Of a stretch of 64,000 nt of DNA, positions 61,070-64,000 are shown piece after piece (position 1 is the stretch's first letter; the number at the start of each line of letters is the position of its first letter). The DNA comes from JAPHTQ01 sp050302275 (GTDB lineage Bacteria; Pseudomonadota; Gammaproteobacteria; Thiohalomonadales; Thiohalomonadaceae). The stretch lies in contig JBNLAT010000005.1 in the NCBI GenBank assembly GCA_050302275.1, forward strand, positions 41,289-105,288, given 5' to 3'. Both the position numbers and the translations under genes were made by a program. The notes beneath the pieces were generated by a model. The model was given only the letters and a program-made list of their open reading frames with translations. It searched no databases and had not been told where the DNA came from.

Positions 61070-61170
61070 TTAAAGCGCGCTGACTGTGTTAAAAATGCGC
61101 TCAAAGTGCTCATTTACTACGTGTAAACTCCGCCTTCTCGCGCATTTTTGCCTTGTCATCATCGCTTTAA
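61070..61170. repeat. Nested palindrome after the 60422 gene
   Basis: Outer arms TTAAAGCG (61070-61077) and CGCTTTAA (61163-61170); inner arms AAAAATGCGC (61091-61100) and GCGCATTTTT (61140-61149). Core TGCTCATTTACTACGTGTAA then ACTCCGC at 61107-61133, shared with the elements after hsp20 and nrdJb. Confidence 0.8.
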
Positions 61171-61197
61171 TCGAATCCCCTGAGAAGCACGTACAAC

Positions 61198-61713
61198 TTA
61201 GATTGGGCGAATACGATCCGGGTCAATATCGATATCCGGCCCTTTGACGATTCGAGTTCCGGCTTCGATCTCTTCCGGCGTCGCATCCCGCACGGTCAGG
61301 ATTTTCAGCCTAAAGATCAGGTCCCTGCCGCAAAGCGGGTTGTTACCATCGACGGTCAGGGTTTTATCGTCCATGCGGGTGACGATGAACTCTTTCTTGT
61401 CACCATTCTCGCTTTCCATCAGGATCTTCATGCCGATTTCACGGTATTCCTCTGGCACGTTCTCGATGTTATCGGTAAACACCAGATTCTCGTCACGGGG
61501 ACCATATATCGCATTGCCATCGATGGGAACCTCGATGGTCTCGCCCTGTTTACGTCCTTCAAGATCGTCGGTTACCTGAGTGGCCAGCACCTGATTGGCG
61601 CCATGCACATAGCTCAGGGGAAACTCGATGGTCGACAGCACCTGGCCGGTCTTTTGATCGACCACCTCGTAGTTCAGTTCGACAAATTTGTTCTCTTGTA
61701 TCGTGTCAGTCAT
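61198..61713 (-). CDS. FKBP-type peptidyl-prolyl isomerase (SlyD-like)
   Basis: A 171-aa protein with the SlyD architecture: an FKBP domain (about 5-75 and 120-150) split by an IF domain insert (about 75-120; ENVPEEYREIGMKIL). NFVELNYEV start, GRKQGETIEVPID and GNNPLCGRDLIFRLKILTVR end. It lacks the long His/Cys metal-binding tail of E. coli SlyD. Two genes upstream of it (on the minus strand) are a 116-aa unknown and aprA; co-location suggests help in folding of the APS reductase system, which is inference. Confidence 0.85.
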   Translation of the reverse strand: MTDTIQENKFVELNYEVVDQKTGQVLSTIEFPLSYVHGANQVLATQVTDDLEGRKQGETIEVPIDGNAIYGPRDENLVFTDNIENVPEEYREIGMKILMESENGDKKEFIVTRMDDKTLTVDGNNPLCGRDLIFRLKILTVRDATPEEIEAGTRIVKGPDIDIDPDRIRPI

Positions 61714-61719
61714 AACGAA

Positions 61720-62070
61720 TCAGAAAATGGATGCGGCGAAGATTTTGACTTCACCTCGTTCATAACCAAGCACCATACGGCCCAACCACTCACCGGGTTT
61801 CGCAGTACTGCGCACACGGAAGAGGAAGGAGACGTGCTCACCACGGCGGATAAAGCCGAGGAAATCGTAATTCGGGTCGAGGCTACGGGTCAGATCGCTC
61901 TTGGCGAACTGCTTACCCACTTCCACCTCATTCAGCCCCAGGAGCAGATCATAGGAAAAGTTACGGATGAATTTCCCGTACTGCCCTTTATTGGAGTACT
62001 TGATCAGGTCTTCCCACCAGGGAATCCCGAGTTCCAGAAGTTCTTCATCTGTCTTGTCGATTATGTTCAT
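61720..62070 (-). CDS. Hypothetical protein between aprA and the FKBP gene
   Basis: ATG at 62070 gives 116 aa. Composition is mixed with aromatic residues (GIPWWEDLIKY; FSYDLLLGL; VSFLFRVRS; WLGRMVLGYERGE). No Cys, no membrane helix. The stop is 6 bases from the FKBP gene start, so these two are likely co-transcribed. No known family. Confidence 0.6.
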   Translation of the reverse strand: MNIIDKTDEELLELGIPWWEDLIKYSNKGQYGKFIRNFSYDLLLGLNEVEVGKQFAKSDLTRSLDPNYDFLGFIRRGEHVSFLFRVRSTAKPGEWLGRMVLGYERGEVKIFAASIF

Positions 62071-62210
62071 CTGCTGCTCTTTGTTTTGAAAGATTGGATG
62101 TTGCAAAGATAACAAAAAAGGACAAACGTCCTCAATCTGAATAAATTTGGGAGGACCTCAATTTATTCAATGATTTAGAAACGGCCTCAAACTTAACACA
62201 GTACAAATAA

Positions 62211-62274
62211 AAAGAGGCCAAAAACTTGGCCTCTTTCTACTGCCAGATAGCAGCCCCGAGGGGCTGCTATCTGG
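62211..62274. terminator. Double hairpin terminator downstream of aprA
   Basis: A perfect 15-bp stem CCAGATAGCAGCCCC/GGGGCTGCTATCTGG (62243-62274, GA loop) followed on the minus strand by AAAGAGGCCAA/TTGGCCTCTTT (62211-62236) and TTTTTATTTG. The second hairpin ends the aprA transcript; it may stabilise aprA mRNA. Confidence 0.9.
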
Positions 62275-62289
62275 TATTTCCATGTTGGC

Positions 62290-64000
62290 TTAGTGGCCTT
62301 TGGCTTTCAGTTCAGCCAGAGCCTTGTCCTCGATATCACCTACCAGGTGGTACAGAGGTGCCTTCTCCATGGTGTACTCGCCGGTCTTCGGATCACGACG
62401 GGAAACTGTCAGTACGTGCCAGTTATCGTCGTCAACCTTCATGGCGTCACCACGGTAGTAGTAACCAGGCCAACGGGTCTCTTTACGGAACAGAGTGTGC
62501 TGGAACACAGCTTCGGCAGCGAGGTGACGATGCTTCAGTTCCCATGCACGCAGCAGCTCGTGGATGTTCTCCGCTGCTACTTTCTCCAGATCCTCTTCCA
62601 GAACCTTCATCTTCTTCAGACCGATGTGGAGCAGTTTCTCGTTGGTCATGTAGTTAACGGTTACACCACCGCAGTACTCGTCCATCAGCTTCTGCAGACG
62701 GTCGAGACCCTGACGCGGGTTGATGTAGTTGGGGTTAACACTACCGGCAACGATTTCGTTACGGTAAACCTTGTAGTGTTCCATCGGCTTGTAGATCTCG
62801 GCCTTGCGACGCTCGATCTGCTCCTGAGATACACGGATGCCTTCGGCTTTGCCGTCATCGATGTATTTGCAGGCAGCTTTGGCAGCCAGACGACCTTCAG
62901 TGAAGGAACCTGAAGAGAACGCGTGCGGGGTACCGCCAACGGCGTCACCAGCACCGAACAGACCTTCAACAGTGGTCATACGGTTGTAGCCCCAGAAGTA
63001 CTCATCAGGAGAGATATCTTCAGGACCTGAGCACCATGCACCGCAACCGGTAGCGTGGGAACCCATAACGTACGGCTCGGAAGTGGTCAGCTCCGGGTTC
63101 TCATATTTCGGGTTAACGTCGGTAGCAGCCCACAGAACGGCCTGACCAACAGTCATACCCAGGAAGTTGTGCCAGCCAATCTCTTCGAGGTGCGGATCCT
63201 GGAACGCTTCCATGGTAACCATGTGAATCGGACCACGACCGGCGTTGACTTCGTTGATCAGCGCGTGGTTACGCAGGCAGGTCGGGATCGGACGGTGAGA
63301 AACGTGAGACGCTTCCGGGTCCAGATACTCTTTACCAACCATTTTCTGCAGGTCAGGGAACCACTTTGACTCGTACTCTTCACCGTTACAGTTCTGAGTG
63401 TAGGTCTTGAGGTGCAGGAAGTAGGCACCAACAGGACCGTAACCGTCTTTGAAGCGAGCCAGTACGATACGGTTTTCCATCTGGGTCATCTTGGCGCCAG
63501 CGCCGATCATCAGACCGTAAGCTGAACCGGAAGACCAGGGTGCGTACCAAACGCGACCAGCACCTTCACCCACGGAACGCGGCTTGAAGATGTTGGATGC
63601 GCCACCGGCACCGACGATAACGGTCTTGGATTTGAACACGTGGAAATCACCGGTACGGACGTTGAAACCAACAGCACCGGCAACGCGGTTCTCTTTGGAA
63701 TCATCCATCAGCAGGTGAGTGACACAGATACGGTTGTAGACCTTGTCAGCAGATTTCTTGGCGGCCTCAGCGACGAGCGGCTTGTAAGACTCACCGTGAA
63801 TCATGATCTGCCAGCGACCTTCACGCAGGTATGCGCCGGTCTTCGGGTTACGCATGATCGGCATGCCCCACTCCTCGAACTGGTGAACAGCCGAGTCAAC
63901 GTGGCGAGCCATATCGAACAGCAGGTCTTCGCGAACCATACCCATCAGGTCGATACGAGCGTAACGAACGTGGTCTTCAGGATTGTTCTCGCCGAAACGG
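62290..64000 (-). CDS. aprA: Adenylylsulfate reductase subunit alpha (partial)
   Basis: Partial gene; the 5' end lies beyond the right edge. About 570 residues are visible of about 620-630. AprA is the FAD-containing subunit of dissimilatory APS reductase, here probably working in reverse to oxidise sulfite to APS. Visible: EEWGMPIMRNPKTGAYL, TVIVGAGGASNIFKPRS (flavin region), ETRWPGYYYRGD and the C-terminal tail. The visible part has no frame break. Upstream aprB would be expected outside the window. Confidence 0.95.
   Translation of the reverse strand, partial: RFGENNPEDHVRYARIDLMGMVREDLLFDMARHVDSAVHQFEEWGMPIMRNPKTGAYLREGRWQIMIHGESYKPLVAEAAKKSADKVYNRICVTHLLMDDSKENRVAGAVGFNVRTGDFHVFKSKTVIVGAGGASNIFKPRSVGEGAGRVWYAPWSSGSAYGLMIGAGAKMTQMENRIVLARFKDGYGPVGAYFLHLKTYTQNCNGEEYESKWFPDLQKMVGKEYLDPEASHVSHRPIPTCLRNHALINEVNAGRGPIHMVTMEAFQDPHLEEIGWHNFLGMTVGQAVLWAATDVNPKYENPELTTSEPYVMGSHATGCGAWCSGPEDISPDEYFWGYNRMTTVEGLFGAGDAVGGTPHAFSSGSFTEGRLAAKAACKYIDDGKAEGIRVSQEQIERRKAEIYKPMEHYKVYRNEIVAGSVNPNYINPRQGLDRLQKLMDEYCGGVTVNYMTNEKLLHIGLKKMKVLEEDLEKVAAENIHELLRAWELKHRHLAAEAVFQHTLFRKETRWPGYYYRGDAMKVDDDNWHVLTVSRRDPKTGEYTMEKAPLYHLVGDIEDKALAELKAKGH

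Noticed and set aside
1..64000. CRISPR arrays, tRNA or rRNA genes
   Set aside because: I read the window for short regular repeats and for tRNA T-arm signatures and saw none; a tRNAscan-SE or CRISPR search could confirm.

Overview
The window looks like chromosomal DNA of a sulfur-oxidising gammaproteobacterium of the Chromatiales type. Evidence: a partial aprA (APS reductase alpha) runs off the right edge, a TsdA-like diheme cytochrome is coupled to a SulP permease, ribonucleotide reductase is the split class II NrdJa/NrdJb, and there is a Na+-type MotA/MotB pair and a FeSII (Shethna) ferredoxin. The ferredoxin, behind a near-perfect sigma-54 promoter, suggests a diazotroph. No tRNA, rRNA, CRISPR array or intact transposase was seen. 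The genus cannot be fixed from the sequence alone.

Layout: 0-12 kb holds housekeeping and small envelope or redox genes (purH, HIT, GST, SH3 anchor protein, AEC transporter, YjbQ, an HU protein with a histone-H1-like tail, CBS protein, YfaZ, heme sensor, hydrolase, DMT permease, thioredoxin, orphan Xre/MbcA antitoxin, SPOR protein). 12-18 kb has tsdA-sulP, an ABC-2 exporter, a lipoprotein esterase and an RRM protein. 18-29.7 kb has a YebC/YeeN protein, FeSII, a DUF3592 protein overlapping a Fcy1-type cytosine deaminase, a run of small envelope proteins, a NifX-like protein, a Kef-type antiporter and TspO.

About 29.8-42.6 kb is an AT-richer accessory region. It holds a cluster of lipoprotein, zinc-ribbon and membrane proteins; two candidate toxin/immunity pairs (a peptidoglycan-binding pesticin-like muramidase with a lipoprotein, and an AHH nuclease with a DUF1629/Imm43-like protein); and a NACHT NTPase next to a membrane-anchored PIN protein and two unknown genes. 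Two diverged copies of a ~260 bp repeat sit directly 3' of the gene units in the NACHT region. The NACHT-PIN block is the best candidate for an undescribed conflict or defence system.

42.6-64 kb returns to core genes: nrdJab with two NrdR boxes, hsp20, degQ, cytochrome b561, a PhnD-PAS-GAF-PAS-HD-GYP sensor, a CZB chemoreceptor, motAB preceded by a candidate structured RNA, trmO, a conserved-looking 53-aa gene, a YCII/GNAT/unknown gene run, an FKBP isomerase and aprA. A family of nested palindromes sits immediately after the stop codons of purH, nrdJb, hsp20 and the gene ending at 61060.
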